A DNA stretch of 13,381 bases, from assembly GCA_905207905.1 (NCBI GenBank), contig CAJLNC010000067.1, forward strand, positions 1-13,381, given 5' to 3'. Under the pieces are notes generated by a model. It made no database searches and was not told where the DNA came from. It saw nothing but the letters and a program-made list of their open reading frames with translations. The DNA is from an uncultured Lachnospiraceae bacterium (GTDB taxonomy: Bacteria > Bacillota_A > Clostridia > Lachnospirales > Lachnospiraceae). The stretch's first letter is position 1, and each line of letters opens with the position of its first letter. This document shows positions 6,226 to 13,326 of the stretch, in pieces. A program made the translations under genes and the position numbers.

Positions 6226-7206
6226 CTACACATAGCCATAGATGCCCCGAACTGATACTTCCCCTGCATAAACCGTCTCCACAGAGCCGTCCTCCCGCTC
6301 TACCAGAAGCTCCCCTGACGAATTGATCCCAAGGGCCGTGCCATTATATTCGCCTCCCGGTTCCAGTACCCGCACTTTCTGATCTTTATTCAGCAGCAAA
6401 TCATTGTATTCCTCCATCATTCCGGACAGATCTCCATCCCGGACAAACTTCTCATAATACTCCTCAAAGTTTTTCATACAGGCTGCGATCAGTTCTGCCC
6501 GATTCACCTCATGCCCTAAATTCAGCGCAATGGATGTCGCTGTATCCTCCAGTTCCTTGGGAAATTCTTTTAGGTTCACATTGATGCCAGTGCCAATGAC
6601 AATATAATTCACAGCCATCAGCTCCGCACTCATCTCTGTCAGAATACCGCAAAGCTTTTTCCCATGCAGCACCACATCATTAGGCCACTTAATCCCTGCC
6701 GGAAGGCCGTAAAGTTCCCGGATGGCAGCGGTTACCGCCAATCCCATCACCAATGTCACCATGGAGATTCTGGCCGGCGGCAGTTTTGGGCGAAGCAAAA
6801 GTGTCATGGCAATGCAGGAACCGGAAGGCGTTTTCCACCATCTTCCGAACCGCCCTTTGCCCTGGGTCTGCTCCTCCGCCACCACCAGAAGCCCTTCCGG
6901 AGCTCCCTCCTCCCCAGCCTTTTTTGCATACTGGTTGGTGGTGGTAATCACCTCATAATAGTTTACCGGTCTGCCTATCCACCGGGTAACAAGCCGGCTC
7001 TCGATCTCCTGGGCAGACACGGTATCCGGACATCCCTTGATCCGATATCCCCGGTTGGGCACTGCCTCTATATCATACCCTTCCTCCTGAAGCTGCTTGA
7101 TTCTTTTCCACACTGCTGTCCTTGAAACCTGCAGCTTTCCACACAGCTCCTGGCCAGATACGTAACCTTCTGCCTCCCTGAGGGCACTCAAAATTTCGCT
7201 TTTCAT
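6226..7206 (-). CDS. birA: bifunctional biotin-[acetyl-CoA carboxylase] ligase / biotin operon repressor
   Basis: Activates biotin to biotinyl-AMP and transfers it to the biotin carboxyl carrier domain of biotin-dependent carboxylases; when the acceptor is scarce the holo-protein represses biotin genes. The 326 residues contain an N-terminal winged helix (~1-58, with SRTAVWKRIKQLQEEGY), then the catalytic domain with GKGRFGRWW (116-124, the adenylate-binding loop), KWPNDV (173-178), the conserved Lys in GKKLCGI (~182-188) and IGTGINVN, then a C-terminal SH3-like domain. I chose the ATG at 7206 because AGGA lies 7 nt before it; the ATG at 7212 is only 2 nt from that site. It follows the small membrane protein gene by 30 bp. 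No biotin synthesis gene is visible here. Confidence 0.95.
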   Translation of the reverse strand: MKSEILSALREAEGYVSGQELCGKLQVSRTAVWKRIKQLQEEGYDIEAVPNRGYRIKGCPDTVSAQEIESRLVTRWIGRPVNYYEVITTTNQYAKKAGEEGAPEGLLVVAEEQTQGKGRFGRWWKTPSGSCIAMTLLLRPKLPPARISMVTLVMGLAVTAAIRELYGLPAGIKWPNDVVLHGKKLCGILTEMSAELMAVNYIVIGTGINVNLKEFPKELEDTATSIALNLGHEVNRAELIAACMKNFEEYYEKFVRDGDLSGMMEEYNDLLLNKDQKVRVLEPGGEYNGTALGINSSGELLVEREDGSVETVYAGEVSVRGIYGYV

Positions 7207-7236
7207 TTCCATATCCTGTCTTTTTCACCTGCCGCA

Positions 7237-7518
7237 TCAAAAAAATCCCAAATAGACCAGCGCTGCCGAAAGTCCCGCTGATAACAGCAGCGCGGTCACC
7301 GAGCTTATCCAACGTTTTCTCAAAAACTCTGTAAGCGCCAAAGTCAAATTCAAAAGTATTCCAAGAGTGATCAAAATCAACAGCAGCCACTGATATCTGG
7401 CAATGTCCATGAGAAAAATCAGCGCCATAAGAAAAATCAAAAGCCCGTTGAGTACGCTCACATCCTCTAAAAACTGCAGGTTCCGTTCCTGCCGGCGCAG
7501 TCTCTCCATCCTCTTCAT
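7237..7518 (-). CDS. small integral membrane protein, unknown function
   Basis: 93 residues. A basic N-terminus (MKRMERLRRQERN) is followed by three hydrophobic segments: LNGLLIFLMALIFLMDI (~23-39), WLLLILITLGILLNLTLA (~44-61) and the C-terminal SVTALLLSAGLSAALVYLGF (~73-92). By the positive-inside rule the basic N-terminus should be cytoplasmic. The ATG at 7518 has AGGAG 8 nt upstream; a GTG directly before it is also possible. It begins 18 bp after argF and ends 30 bp before birA, so it is probably co-transcribed. I do not recognise a family. Confidence 0.7.
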   Translation of the reverse strand: MKRMERLRRQERNLQFLEDVSVLNGLLIFLMALIFLMDIARYQWLLLILITLGILLNLTLALTEFLRKRWISSVTALLLSAGLSAALVYLGFF

Positions 7519-7536
7519 CACACGCTCTCCTCGTCA

Positions 7537-8520
7537 TTATAGCGTGGCCGCCATCACTGCCTTAATGGTATGCATCCGATTCTCAGCCTCATCAAACACC
7601 ACGGACTGGCTGGACTCAAAGACTTCATCTGTCACCTCCATGGCGCTTAAACCGAATTTTTCATAAATCATTTTTCCAATCTTTGTATCCAGATCATGGA
7701 ACGCAGGAAGGCAATGCATGAAAATAGCCTGAGAGCCTGCATTGTCCATCACCGCTTTATTCACCTGATAAGGGAGCAGTGCCTTGATTCTCTCTGCCCA
7801 CACCTCATCCGGCTCTCCCATGGAGACCCACACATCCGTATAGATCACATCTGCCCCTCTGGTTCCCTCCATCACATTCTCTGTAAGCGTGATGGTTCCT
7901 CCACTCTCCTTCGCATAAGCGCTGCATTCTTCCACCAGCTTCTCCTCCGGGAAATACTCCTTCGCCGTACAGGCTGTAAAATGAAGTCCCAGCTTGGCAC
8001 AGGCAATCATCAGAGAATTTCCCATGTTGTACCGGGCATCTCCCATATAAGTCAGCTTCTTTCCTTTTAATTCTCCCAAATGTTCCCGAATAGTCAGCAT
8101 ATCTGCCAGCATCTGGGTCGGATGGTACTCATTGGTTAATCCGTTCCAAACAGGAACCTTTGCATACTTTGCCAGTTCCTCCACAATCGCCTGTTCGAAT
8201 CCCCGGTACTCAATACCGTCATACATCCTTCCCAGCACTCTGGCCGTATCCTTGATGCTTTCTTTCTTTCCAATCTGAGAAGCAGAATGATCCAGATAGG
8301 TGACATTCATACCCATATCATGAGCAGCCACCTCAAAGGAACACCTGGTTCTGGTGCTGGTCTTTTCAAAAATCAGCGCAATATTCTTCCCCGGATGGAG
8401 TTCTCTTCTTCTTCCCTGTTTTTTGTCTGCTTTCAGCTCTGCTGCCAGATCCAGCAGATAAAGGATCTCCTCCGGTGTAAAATCTTTTAAGGTTAAAAAA
8501 CTCCGTCCTTTCAAATCCAT
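7537..8520 (-). CDS. argF: ornithine carbamoyltransferase
   Basis: Joins carbamoyl phosphate and L-ornithine to give citrulline in arginine synthesis (or the reverse in arginine deiminase catabolism). 327 residues, normal for the family. The carbamoyl-phosphate loop STRTR is at 55-59, HPTQ at 133-136, the ornithine loop D...SMG at 229-235 and the catalytic HCLPAFHD at 269-276. The ATG at 8520 has GGAGG 8 nt upstream. No arcA, arcC or other arg gene adjoins it, so the symbol argF rather than arcB rests on general likeness. It starts the argF-birA-dusB run. Confidence 0.95.
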   Translation of the reverse strand: MDLKGRSFLTLKDFTPEEILYLLDLAAELKADKKQGRRRELHPGKNIALIFEKTSTRTRCSFEVAAHDMGMNVTYLDHSASQIGKKESIKDTARVLGRMYDGIEYRGFEQAIVEELAKYAKVPVWNGLTNEYHPTQMLADMLTIREHLGELKGKKLTYMGDARYNMGNSLMIACAKLGLHFTACTAKEYFPEEKLVEECSAYAKESGGTITLTENVMEGTRGADVIYTDVWVSMGEPDEVWAERIKALLPYQVNKAVMDNAGSQAIFMHCLPAFHDLDTKIGKMIYEKFGLSAMEVTDEVFESSQSVVFDEAENRMHTIKAVMAATL

Positions 8521-8541
8521 GCCTTTATCCTCCGCTTCTTC

Positions 8542-8580
8542 TATTCATAATGATAATACTCTATAAATAATTAGAACACT
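8542..8580 (-). promoter_or_regulatory. AT-rich argF upstream region with possible ARG-box-like site
   Basis: The 113 bp before argF becomes strongly AT-rich here. TATTCATAATGATAATA (8542-8558) contains a half-site like that of Gram-positive ArgR operators (TATTCA/TGAATA) opposite a less exact second half. A TATCAT -10-like hexamer overlaps it. No strong -35 is seen. Arginine-responsive control is plausible from the gene's role but only weakly shown. Confidence 0.25.
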
Positions 8581-8633
8581 CATGATCATCTCGGTCACAA
8601 TTACGGCAGTTCTCAGGTTCTGCCCTTATCGCG

Positions 8634-9587
8634 TCAGTCCTTGGCGATCTCCGCCACTGCCTTCACCAGCCCGGACACATTCTGCAGCTCTGAAGGAATA
8701 ATAATCTTAGTGGCCTGACCATCTGCTACCTTCGCTAACGCCTCAAAACTCTTTAATGCCAGCACTGCCTGATCTGCACCGGCCTCCCGAATCAGACGGA
8801 TGCCTTCTGCATTGGCCTCCTGCACCTTGCGGATTGCCTCAGCCTGACCTTCTGCCTCCTTCACCATCCGCTCTTTCTGCGCCTCTGCGCGAAGAATGGC
8901 AGCCTGCTTCTCAGCCTCTGCATCCAAAATCGCCGCTTCCTTCTTTCCTTCCGCCTTCAGAATAGAAGATTTCTTCTCACCCTCTGCAATCAGAATTACT
9001 TCTCTTCGCTCACGCTCCGCTTTCATCTGCTTTTCCATAGCGTCTACGATCTGCTCCGGCGGCAGAATATTCTTCAGCTCCACCCGGTTCACCTTGATTC
9101 CCCAAGGGTCGGTGGCCTGATCCAGACTTGCACGCATTTTTGTGTTGATCACCTCTCTGGAGGTAAGCGTCTGATCCAGCTCCATATCGCCGATAATATT
9201 TCTCAGAGTGGTGGCTGTAAGATTCTCAATGGCCATAATCGGCTTCTCTACTCCGTAAGCAAACAGCTTGGGATCTGTAATCTGAAAAAATACCACTGTA
9301 TCAATCTGCATGGTTACATTATCTTTTGTGATCACAGGCTGAGGCGGGAAATCCACCACCTGCTCCTTGAGCACCACCCGCTTGGCAACCCGGTCAATGA
9401 TAGGCATTTTAAAATGCACGCCAACTCCCCAGGTAGCCTGATAACCTCCCAGCCGCTCAATCACCATCGCCTGCGCCTGAGGAACAATCTTAATGCAGGA
9501 TACCAACACTATCACCAGGATGATTCCCAAAATGATCCAGAGAATCGGTCCAAACACGCTTGAGACACTGCTTGTTGTTGCATACAT
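8634..9587 (-). CDS. SPFH/band-7 (stomatin/prohibitin-like) membrane protein
   Basis: 317 residues. One N-terminal membrane segment (~12-34, FGPILWIILGIILVIVLV) is followed by the SPFH domain (~35-190, including VIERLGGYQATWGVGVHFKM and DNVTMQIDTVVFFQITDP), then a long Ala/Glu/Lys-rich coiled coil (~185-268) with repeated AEGEKK/AEAEKQ units, and a short C-terminal region with ADGQATKIIIPSEL. This is the layout of QmcA/YbbK and stomatin-type proteins, which oligomerise at the membrane and organise or protect membrane protein complexes. AAGGAGG lies 6 nt before the ATG. It starts 16 bp after nfeD, the classic NfeD-SPFH partnership. Its ligand is unknown. Confidence 0.93.
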   Translation of the reverse strand: MYATTSSVSSVFGPILWIILGIILVIVLVSCIKIVPQAQAMVIERLGGYQATWGVGVHFKMPIIDRVAKRVVLKEQVVDFPPQPVITKDNVTMQIDTVVFFQITDPKLFAYGVEKPIMAIENLTATTLRNIIGDMELDQTLTSREVINTKMRASLDQATDPWGIKVNRVELKNILPPEQIVDAMEKQMKAERERREVILIAEGEKKSSILKAEGKKEAAILDAEAEKQAAILRAEAQKERMVKEAEGQAEAIRKVQEANAEGIRLIREAGADQAVLALKSFEALAKVADGQATKIIIPSELQNVSGLVKAVAEIAKD

Positions 9588-9603
9588 AGTCTTCCTCCTT
9601 CTG

Positions 9604-10038
9604 CTATACAGCCTCTACAATCAGCTTTACACCGCTGATTTCCAAAATTTTTACCTGTGTTCCTTTTTCCAGCTTCTTTTCCCCTTCTTTCGACCTGGCG
9701 CTCCAGATCTGGCCGGACACCTGCACTTCTCCTCTGCTCTCAAGGTTATCAATCTCCACCGTGACAACGCCGACCTTCCCAATAAGACTGTCTGCATTGG
9801 TTCTTACCCGGTTTTGATTCACAAACTTCACTGCAAAGGGCCTGGTAAAGATTAAAAGCACCACAGATACTGCAAGAAATACCAACACCTGAGCCAAAAC
9901 AGTCTCCGTAAACATAGATACCGCAAAGGCTGCCAGCGCTCCTCCTGCAAACCAGATGGTGGTCAGTCCCATAGTAGCAAGCTCCACCAGCAGTAAAACC
10001 ACCAAAAGCCCAAGCCACACAACTGACTGTAGCTCCAT
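9604..10038 (-). CDS. NfeD-family membrane protein, short form
   Basis: 144 residues. Three hydrophobic segments (~5-23, 27-44, 48-66) are followed by a soluble OB-fold domain (~80-144) with GKVGVVTVEIDN and EVQVSGQIWSA. It lacks the serine-protease domain of long NfeD proteins, matching the YbbJ-type short form. Such proteins are thought to act with the SPFH partner encoded directly downstream (16 bp). AGGAG is 7 nt before the ATG. It is the first gene of the pair; in the upstream DNA I see only weak promoter candidates and a TAAGAT/ATCTTA inverted repeat (10151-10168). Confidence 0.9.
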   Translation of the reverse strand: MELQSVVWLGLLVVLLLVELATMGLTTIWFAGGALAAFAVSMFTETVLAQVLVFLAVSVVLLIFTRPFAVKFVNQNRVRTNADSLIGKVGVVTVEIDNLESRGEVQVSGQIWSARSKEGEKKLEKGTQVKILEISGVKLIVEAV

Positions 10039-10219
10039 TCTCCCACTCCTCTCTGTACAATCTGTACTGCTTCCTTTTCCTTCCCAGCTAACAGAGCGGT
10101 CCGCTATCTGGGTGCAAAAAAGAAATCTGCCCGCAGGAAAAGGATACTTTTAAGATATTCAAATCTTACTATAAAATACGGGAAAATACAATATACAATC
10201 CATTTTTACAATTCCGGGA
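10039..10219. other. divergent intergenic region between nfeD and the MFS gene (nfeD side)
   Basis: No gene is seen. Small inverted repeats occur: AGCGG/CCGCT near 10095-10106 and TAAGAT...ATCTTA (10151-10168, 6-nt loop). The AT-rich part near 10165-10200 could carry the nfeD promoter (TTGTAT and TATAGT on the minus strand, but 19 bp apart), which I do not consider convincing. Confidence 0.3.
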
Positions 10220-10248
10220 TTGTGTTCCGGTAAAAATTAGGATATGAT
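10220..10248 (+). promoter_or_regulatory. promoter of the MFS transporter gene
   Basis: TTGTGT (10220-10225), 17 bp, TATGAT (10243-10248) on the plus strand. The -10 is good (5 of 6) and the -35 matches only TTG. The expected start near 10255 leaves a leader of about 120 nt before the ATG at 10377. Confidence 0.5.
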
Positions 10249-10259
10249 AGTAGCATTCC

Positions 10260-10339
10260 AAAATTCAAAGCGGTTCAGAGCCGGAATTTTCAAAAAAGAG
10301 CCGGATAAATCATGACCTTTTAAAGGCTTCATCTGAACC
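10260..10339 (+). promoter_or_regulatory. repeat-rich leader of the MFS transporter gene
   Basis: The leader contains AAAATTC/GAATTTT (10260-10266, 10284-10290) with CGG/CCG inside, GGTTCAGA/TCTGAACC (10272-10279, 10332-10339), CCTTT/AAAGG (10316-10326) and a direct repeat AGAGCCGGA (10277-10285, 10297-10305). The first two pairings share bases near 10272-10290 and could be alternative folds. No known riboswitch class is recognised and no T-tract is present. Confidence 0.4.
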
Positions 10340-10376
10340 ACGGAATCTTTACAAATAGTTTAAAGGAGTTTCTTCC

Positions 10377-11621
10377 ATGGATGATAAACATATTCTGACT
10401 GCTAAACAGAATGGGACTGTAAAACATGATTTCGATTTAAACGTGCGATACACCGCCATGCAGCTTCCCTACTGGATGGGCTATTCAGTGCTCATGACCT
10501 TTGCCTCTGTCTTTTTGCTGAACCGCGGCTTTACTAACGGCCAGATCGGACTGATCCTGGCTCTGGCCAACCTCTTGGCCGCTCTGTTTCAGCCCTTCAT
10601 GGCTGCCTTTGCAGACCGTTCCAAACATCTGACCCTCTCTCAGATCACCATTCTTTTGGGCTCTGCTGTGGCGGTTCTGACTCTGCTTCTAATTCTGATG
10701 CCGGAAATGTTTGTCCCAACAGCAGTGATTTATGTGGCAGCAGCCACCCTGCTGATGGTACTCCAACCCCTTACCATCTCTCTGGGAACCTTTTTTATTC
10801 TCAGAGGCTATCCACTGAACTTTGGATTAGCCAGAGGCGCCGGCTCTCTCTCCTTTGCTGTAATCTCCTCAGCAGCAGGCATACTGGTAGACCGGTATTC
10901 ACCCAATATTATTCTCTATCTGTTTCTGACTGCGTTTCTGCTGTTTATTGCTGCCGTTTCCACACTGGATACCCGGAAAACAGATGGAAAATACGCTCCC
11001 TTTGTAAACAATACCCAGCCCTCTGCGGAAGAAGAAAAATCCCCCTGCAGTCTGGGAGAATTTCTTCGTACTTATAAGAAATTCATCCTGTTGCTTACAG
11101 GGGTTTCTCTGATGTTTGTCTATCACAATATTTTAAACTCTTACCTGTTTCAGATCATGGAACCGCTGGGTGGAACGGCAGCGGATATGGGAGCCTCTCT
11201 CTCCATTGCCGCTGTATGCGAACTGCCCGCCATGTTTTTCTTCTCCTGGTTTCTGAAACACTTTAAATGCAAGCATCTGATGCAGACCGCGGCAGCTTTC
11301 TTTTCCATAAAGGCAATTTTGATTCTCCTGGCCTCCCAGATCTGGATGATCAATCTGGCCCAGGTGCTGCAGATGATGGCCTTTGGCCTCCACACTGCGG
11401 CCTCTGTCTACTATACGAACCAGATCATTCCCAAAAAAGATCAGGTAAAAGGCCAGGCTCTCATGACCACCGCCAACACCATCGGCGGAGTGCTGGGCAA
11501 CCTTCTGGGCGGACAGCTTTTAAATTTCTTTGGCGTCCCCGCCACGCTGTTTGCGGGTACCCTGATCTCCTGCGCAGGAACTCTCATCGTGTTTCTGTCC
11601 GCAGAAGATGGGAAACAATAA
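10377..11621 (+). CDS. MFS transporter (MFS_1-like / PPP-type)
   Basis: 414 residues with 12 predicted membrane segments in two halves, joined by a polar cytoplasmic loop (~198-232). QIGLILALANLLAALFQPF (56-74) with FADRSK (78-83) is the expected loop 2-3 region, and NFGLARGAGSLSFAV (148-162) matches the R-x-x-GS-x-x-FA signature of the MFS_1-like group that includes LacY-, HcaT- and nucleoside-type proton symporters. AAAGGAG precedes the ATG by 8-9 nt. The substrate cannot be told from the sequence. It is the only clear plus-strand gene, converging on degV with 27 bp between stop codons and no terminator hairpin. It could be a target of the nearby MarR regulator, but the marR palindrome is not repeated in its promoter. 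Confidence 0.88.
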   Translation: MDDKHILTAKQNGTVKHDFDLNVRYTAMQLPYWMGYSVLMTFASVFLLNRGFTNGQIGLILALANLLAALFQPFMAAFADRSKHLTLSQITILLGSAVAVLTLLLILMPEMFVPTAVIYVAAATLLMVLQPLTISLGTFFILRGYPLNFGLARGAGSLSFAVISSAAGILVDRYSPNIILYLFLTAFLLFIAAVSTLDTRKTDGKYAPFVNNTQPSAEEEKSPCSLGEFLRTYKKFILLLTGVSLMFVYHNILNSYLFQIMEPLGGTAADMGASLSIAAVCELPAMFFFSWFLKHFKCKHLMQTAAAFFSIKAILILLASQIWMINLAQVLQMMAFGLHTAASVYYTNQIIPKKDQVKGQALMTTANTIGGVLGNLLGGQLLNFFGVPATLFAGTLISCAGTLIVFLSAEDGKQ

Positions 11622-11648
11622 ATGCCAAAACCAAAAGAAAACTTCCAA

Positions 11649-12497
11649 TTAATCGGCTCTGACAAAGGCAATTCCAAAGGCGCCCCCGCCAATGTGGGTG
11701 CCAATGGTTGCCCCGATTTCCAGCATTTCGTCAAATCTGTTCAGGGATGTGCGTTCCATAAGCTCCTTCTGAAACTGCCGGCAATTTTCCTGGTTCGCAG
11801 AATAAAGGAGATAAATCGGATAAGCCGGATCCATCTTCTCTTCTTTTATCTTTTCCACCAGCTGATGGCAGGCCCGTTTCCGTCCTATACATTTTCCAAA
11901 CACTTCCACCTTTCCCTCCCGGCTGATCTGCACCAGCGGTTTAATGTTGGCCAGTGTTCCAAGTCCGGCCTCCGCCCTGGAAAGCCGCCCTCCTTTGTAA
12001 AGATACTCCAGGGTATCCACCACTGCACAAATCTGTATCCTTCCTTTTAACGCTTCCAGCTGCTGTGCGATCTGAGCCGCGGTCTTTCCTTCCTGTATCA
12101 GTTTTCTGGCTGTGCCCACCAGAATTTTTACTGCCGCTGTCGCATTCAGGGAATCAATCAGATAAATTTCCTCATAATCTGCCATCTGCTTTGCCAGCAT
12201 AGCGCTCTGAAAGGTTCCGCTTAAACTGCTGGAGAGAAGCACTGCCACCACGCTCTCCCCCGCTTCTTTTGCCTTTTTAAACTCCCGCAGAAACTGCTCC
12301 GGAGAAGGCTGAGAAGTCACAGGGATCTCCTTGTTCTCTAACAGTCTTCGATAAAATTCGGATTTTTCAATCTCTTCTCCGTCCAGCAAGGTCTCCTCCC
12401 CATACGTAAGGCTCATGGGAATCAAAGTGATGCCCTGTTCTTTTGCCTCTTTCGGGGTATATTCCGATGATGTATCGGTTATGATTCGCACTGACAT
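11649..12497 (-). CDS. DegV-family fatty-acid-binding protein
   Basis: 282 residues. DegV/FakB proteins bind a fatty acid and present it to the FakA kinase for phosphorylation and use in phospholipid synthesis. The seen motifs are IITDTSSEY (5-13), TSQPSPEQF (61-69), the loop SSSLSGTFQSA (89-99), YLIDSLNATAAV (112-123), DTLEYLYKGGRLS (161-173) and GTHIGGGAFGIAFV (266-279), with the conserved Arg and Gly residues in place. The ATG at 12497 is chosen because GGAGGA precedes it. It overlaps the marR 3' end by 19 bp, so translation is probably coupled. A role in fatty acid uptake is known for the family; this protein's ligand is inferred. Confidence 0.92.
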   Translation of the reverse strand: MSVRIITDTSSEYTPKEAKEQGITLIPMSLTYGEETLLDGEEIEKSEFYRRLLENKEIPVTSQPSPEQFLREFKKAKEAGESVVAVLLSSSLSGTFQSAMLAKQMADYEEIYLIDSLNATAAVKILVGTARKLIQEGKTAAQIAQQLEALKGRIQICAVVDTLEYLYKGGRLSRAEAGLGTLANIKPLVQISREGKVEVFGKCIGRKRACHQLVEKIKEEKMDPAYPIYLLYSANQENCRQFQKELMERTSLNRFDEMLEIGATIGTHIGGGAFGIAFVRAD

Positions 12498-12952
12498 ATC
12501 TGTTCCTCCTCCAACACTTCCCGGAAACAACCGGACAAATGATTCAACATCTTTACTGCTTTTTCTCCGTCTTCCCGCCCCACTTTATGGATCAGCGCTT
12601 CCACTTTTTTCAGCACCTGCTCATGGCATTCAAAATATTGATCCAAATATTCCGGGTTGATCGCTACATGGATCTGCCTGCGGTCTGTCTGGGAACGCTG
12701 CCGAAAAATCAGATTTTGCTTTTCCAGCGCCGTAAGGATCCCATTCATCTGAGATTTCAGAATTCCGGTTTTTGAGCAAAGCTGAGTAGCTGTCAAACCC
12801 AGATAATCTCCGGACACATACCTCTTATACAGCAAATTCAAGACAAAGGCTTCATTAAAAGAAAAACCGGAAACCAAACGGTGATTGGAAATCACAGAGG
12901 ACAGCCCCAGCCATGCATCCAAAAGCTCCTCCTGAAGCATTTTTTCTTCCAT
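12479..12952 (-). CDS. MarR-family transcriptional regulator
   Basis: 157 residues, the usual MarR length. N-terminal dimerisation helices are followed by the winged helix (~55-100): LGLTATQLCSKTGILKSQMN is the helix-turn-helix, and RSQTDRRQIHVAI (86-98) is the wing with the typical D-x-R. C-terminal helices (103-152) complete the dimer interface. The ATG at 12952 is preceded by AAGGAG with 8 nt spacing; the longer frame to 12988 lacks a site. It is the first gene of a marR-degV operon with an excellent promoter and a 25-bp palindrome over the expected start site, which predicts autorepression. Because its partner is a DegV/FakB protein, the ligand may be a fatty acid or acyl molecule, as for FabT; this is inference. 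Confidence 0.92.
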   Translation of the reverse strand: MEEKMLQEELLDAWLGLSSVISNHRLVSGFSFNEAFVLNLLYKRYVSGDYLGLTATQLCSKTGILKSQMNGILTALEKQNLIFRQRSQTDRRQIHVAINPEYLDQYFECHEQVLKKVEALIHKVGREDGEKAVKMLNHLSGCFREVLEEEQICQCES

Positions 12953-13111
12953 ATAAATCTCTCCTTGTATGATCGCTTCCACTGGCATCAGGATACTGGC
13001 CGTGCATTTTTAAAATCGTCCTTTTGTCTTTTCTGTCCTGATGCCTTTCCACTACAGAATTTATTTGCAGGAAACAGTTCGCCTTGGCACTGGCTTCCTT
13101 TTCCTCTTTGC

Positions 13112-13136
13112 AAAAAGTTCATTAAATGAACTTTTT
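13112..13136. promoter_or_regulatory. 25-bp perfect palindrome, probable MarR operator
   Basis: AAAAAGTTCAT (13112-13122) and ATGAACTTTTT (13126-13136) are exact complements around a 3-bp spacer TAA. It starts 2 bp downstream of the marR -10 box and covers the expected transcription start. The size and AT-rich core fit MarR operators. It might also fold as an RNA hairpin at the 5' end of the transcript. Confidence 0.7.
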
Positions 13137-13138
13137 AT

Positions 13139-13167
13139 AGTATACAACAGCAGGCATCCTTTGTCAA
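13139..13167 (-). promoter_or_regulatory. marR-degV promoter
   Basis: TTGACA (13162-13167), 17 bp, TATACT (13139-13144) on the minus strand: 11 of 12 consensus positions. The leader to the marR ATG is about 180 nt. It contains a 10-bp inverted repeat GGCATCAGGA/TCCTGATGCC (12984-12993, 13036-13045). Confidence 0.85.
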
Positions 13168-13218
13168 ATGAGAATGTCATAAAAATTTCTGTCCGTCGCA
13201 GTGCGATCCTGCGGAACA

Positions 13219-13257
13219 TTTTTGTTTCATAGGGAGACATTTCCTATGAAACAAAAA
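13219..13257. repeat. 15-bp perfect inverted repeat next to the terminator
   Basis: Bases 13219-13233 pair perfectly with 13243-13257 (core TTTCATAGG/CCTATGAAA) around a 9-nt loop. On the minus strand its 5' arm begins inside the T-tract of the preceding terminator. No T-tract follows it on either strand, so it is not an obvious second terminator. A further 5-bp stem, CGCAG/CTGCG, lies at 13197-13213. Confidence 0.6.
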
Positions 13258-13259
13258 AA

Positions 13260-13291
13260 GTGCTGCCGCACTTATGATCGTGCGGCAGCAC
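13260..13291 (-). terminator. strong intrinsic terminator of the upstream binding-protein gene
   Basis: On the minus strand GTGCTGCCGCAC, an 8-nt loop, then GTGCGGCAGCAC form a perfect 12-bp GC-rich stem followed directly by seven Ts (13253-13259). It lies 35 bp after the stop codon at 13327. Confidence 0.93.
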
Positions 13292-13326
13292 CTTGGCAAT
13301 CTTATAGATTTAAATTCTGCGATCTC

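Noticed and set aside
7073..7537. A 154-codon minus-strand frame overlapping argF end, the membrane protein and birA start
   Set aside because: It is out of frame with three well-supported genes and its translation resembles no family.
8600..8625. GGCAG...CTGCC inverted repeat between the SPFH gene and argF as a terminator
   Set aside because: Only 5 bp of stem and no following T-run on the minus strand.
10260..10376. Known riboswitch upstream of the MFS transporter
   Set aside because: The conserved cores of classes I can recall (guanidine, fluoride, preQ1, SAM, TPP) are not visible.
13138..13138. A second copy of the marR palindrome in the MFS promoter, which would link the two
   Set aside because: I looked through 10039-10376 and found no GTTCAT/ATGAAC pair there.
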